A DNA stretch of 64,000 nucleotides from Cliona cf. orientalis. Its lineage: Eukaryota > Porifera > Demospongiae > Clionaida > Clionaidae. The stretch lies in contig OZ005707.1 in NCBI GenBank assembly GCA_963930775.1, positions 1,302,001-1,366,000 on the forward strand, given 5' to 3'. A program made the position numbers and the translations under genes. A model generated the notes under the pieces. It saw only the letters and a program-made list of their open reading frames with translations. It did no database searches and was not told the origin of the DNA. Positions 63,326-64,000 of this stretch are shown here, in pieces. How positions within the stretch are numbered: the stretch's first letter is position 1; the number at the start of each line of letters is the position of its first letter.

Positions 63326-64000
63326 ATGTCTGGAACTTCAACCATTTCAAAGTCTCTGCTGATCATTTTTGTAATAGCTGTGGGTATAGCTGATATTGCC
63401 AAATCTGCTCCCTGTTCTGCTGCATCGTATGAGCTGATTTTCAAGACTGATACAACAACAGCGGAAACAGGAGCTGTAATATTGAAATGTCGCGATGATG
63501 CCACTGCAGAAGCGCTGGACATCGATACTATCAGTTTCTACCTCAATCGAACCTCAGCAAGTGATCTCTCCTTGAGGGAGAGAGGAGATGTCACAGTGAC
63601 TGCTGTAGGAAGCACTGGTATCAAGTTCAACCTCACCCGTAGACTTGAAGGCAACTACACATGTGGCACAAGAGTGAATTGCAACAGTGTGATAGAAAGT
63701 CCACCAAAGACCTTGATATGTAAGTGGATTGTCATTTGTGTGACCATTAACTTTATAATTTTTCCTCCACCTCACAGCGTTGCAAACTATTGTACCATTG
63801 CTGCCTCTTCCTCAAACTAATTTCGCAGTAGCGCAGGGTGAAAGAGCTATCCTTCAATGTCCAATCCAACCAGGAGCTCTCCTTCAGCAATACTCGGTGT
63901 TGTGGTACAAAGAAAGTACTCTAATAGCTCAAACGACTATTAATCCGCAGACAGTTACGACTGTTGATGATTCTCGATACAAGATAGACAGAGATACTTA
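63326..64000 (+). CDS. Ig-superfamily receptor F (partial, runs off the window)
   Basis: Exon 1 is 63326-63719 and exon 2 starts at 63778 and is open to the end of the window. The junction is phase 1. A signal peptide (SLLIIFVIAVGIADIAKSA) is followed by Ig1 (ILKCRD, FYLNRT, NYTCGT) and the first half of Ig2 (AILQCPIQPGALLQQYSVLW, a WYKES strand, RYKIDRDT). YELIFKTDTTT at the start of Ig1 matches YELIYNTDSTT of gene E, placing it in the D/E/F subfamily, so Ig3 and membrane exons are expected just beyond the window. Confidence 0.85.

Overview
The window reads as animal nuclear DNA, most likely from a sponge (a demosponge is my best guess) or another early-branching invertebrate. It holds animal gene families (class C GPCR, coronin, DAZAP2, HDGF/LEDGF, cysteine dioxygenase, mitochondrial ferrochelatase with a Fe-S tail). 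Genes are compact and lie on both strands with mostly short GT-AG introns. Intergenic DNA is AT-rich and scattered with small inverted-repeat elements. The species cannot be fixed from the sequence alone. Gene models were built by hand by joining frames at GT/AG sites and checking phase, so exon ends carry more certainty than transcript ends.

Region 1 (1-8800): the 3' part of a GABA-B-like receptor (+), a five-exon Rab GTPase (-), a four-exon DAZAP2-like protein (+) and an intronless protein with a death-effector-like domain (+). Region 2 (10.5-21.1 kb): a large low-complexity protein ending in a TRAF/MATH-like domain (+, 5' end not found), ferrochelatase (+, eight exons) and an intronless, internally duplicated cysteine-rich membrane or GPI-type protein (+). 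Region 3 (21.4-28 kb): a twelve-exon DDX24-type helicase (-) sharing a 143-bp promoter with a six-exon EF-hand-like protein (+). Region 4 (28.2-44.8 kb): coronin (-), cysteine dioxygenase (+, divergent from coronin) and a 1,500-residue PWWP plus integrase-binding-domain protein of the HDGF/LEDGF family (-).

Region 5 (45.4 kb to the end) is the accessory part and the most interesting: six tandem, same-strand genes for single-pass immunoglobulin-superfamily receptors. Each has a signal peptide, tandem Ig domains encoded by exons that all end in phase 1, one membrane segment and a short basic tail. A, B and C form one subfamily with an extra membrane-proximal cysteine-free domain; D, E and F form a second without it. 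A, B and E are intact, C and D carry frame breaks, and F runs off the window. The layout (tandem, diverged, partly broken, ectodomain-heavy) is that of a fast-evolving recognition-receptor cluster, comparable in form to the cnidarian Alr allorecognition complex. That functional reading is inference.

Elsewhere the genes are housekeeping and unrelated to one another (haem synthesis, actin, RNA helicase, sulfur metabolism, chromatin, vesicle traffic). The remaining structure is mobile-element debris: several families of short terminal-inverted-repeat elements with TA-type ends, a long inverted repeat between Ig genes E and F, a local tandem duplication between B and C, and many poly-G/poly-C runs.
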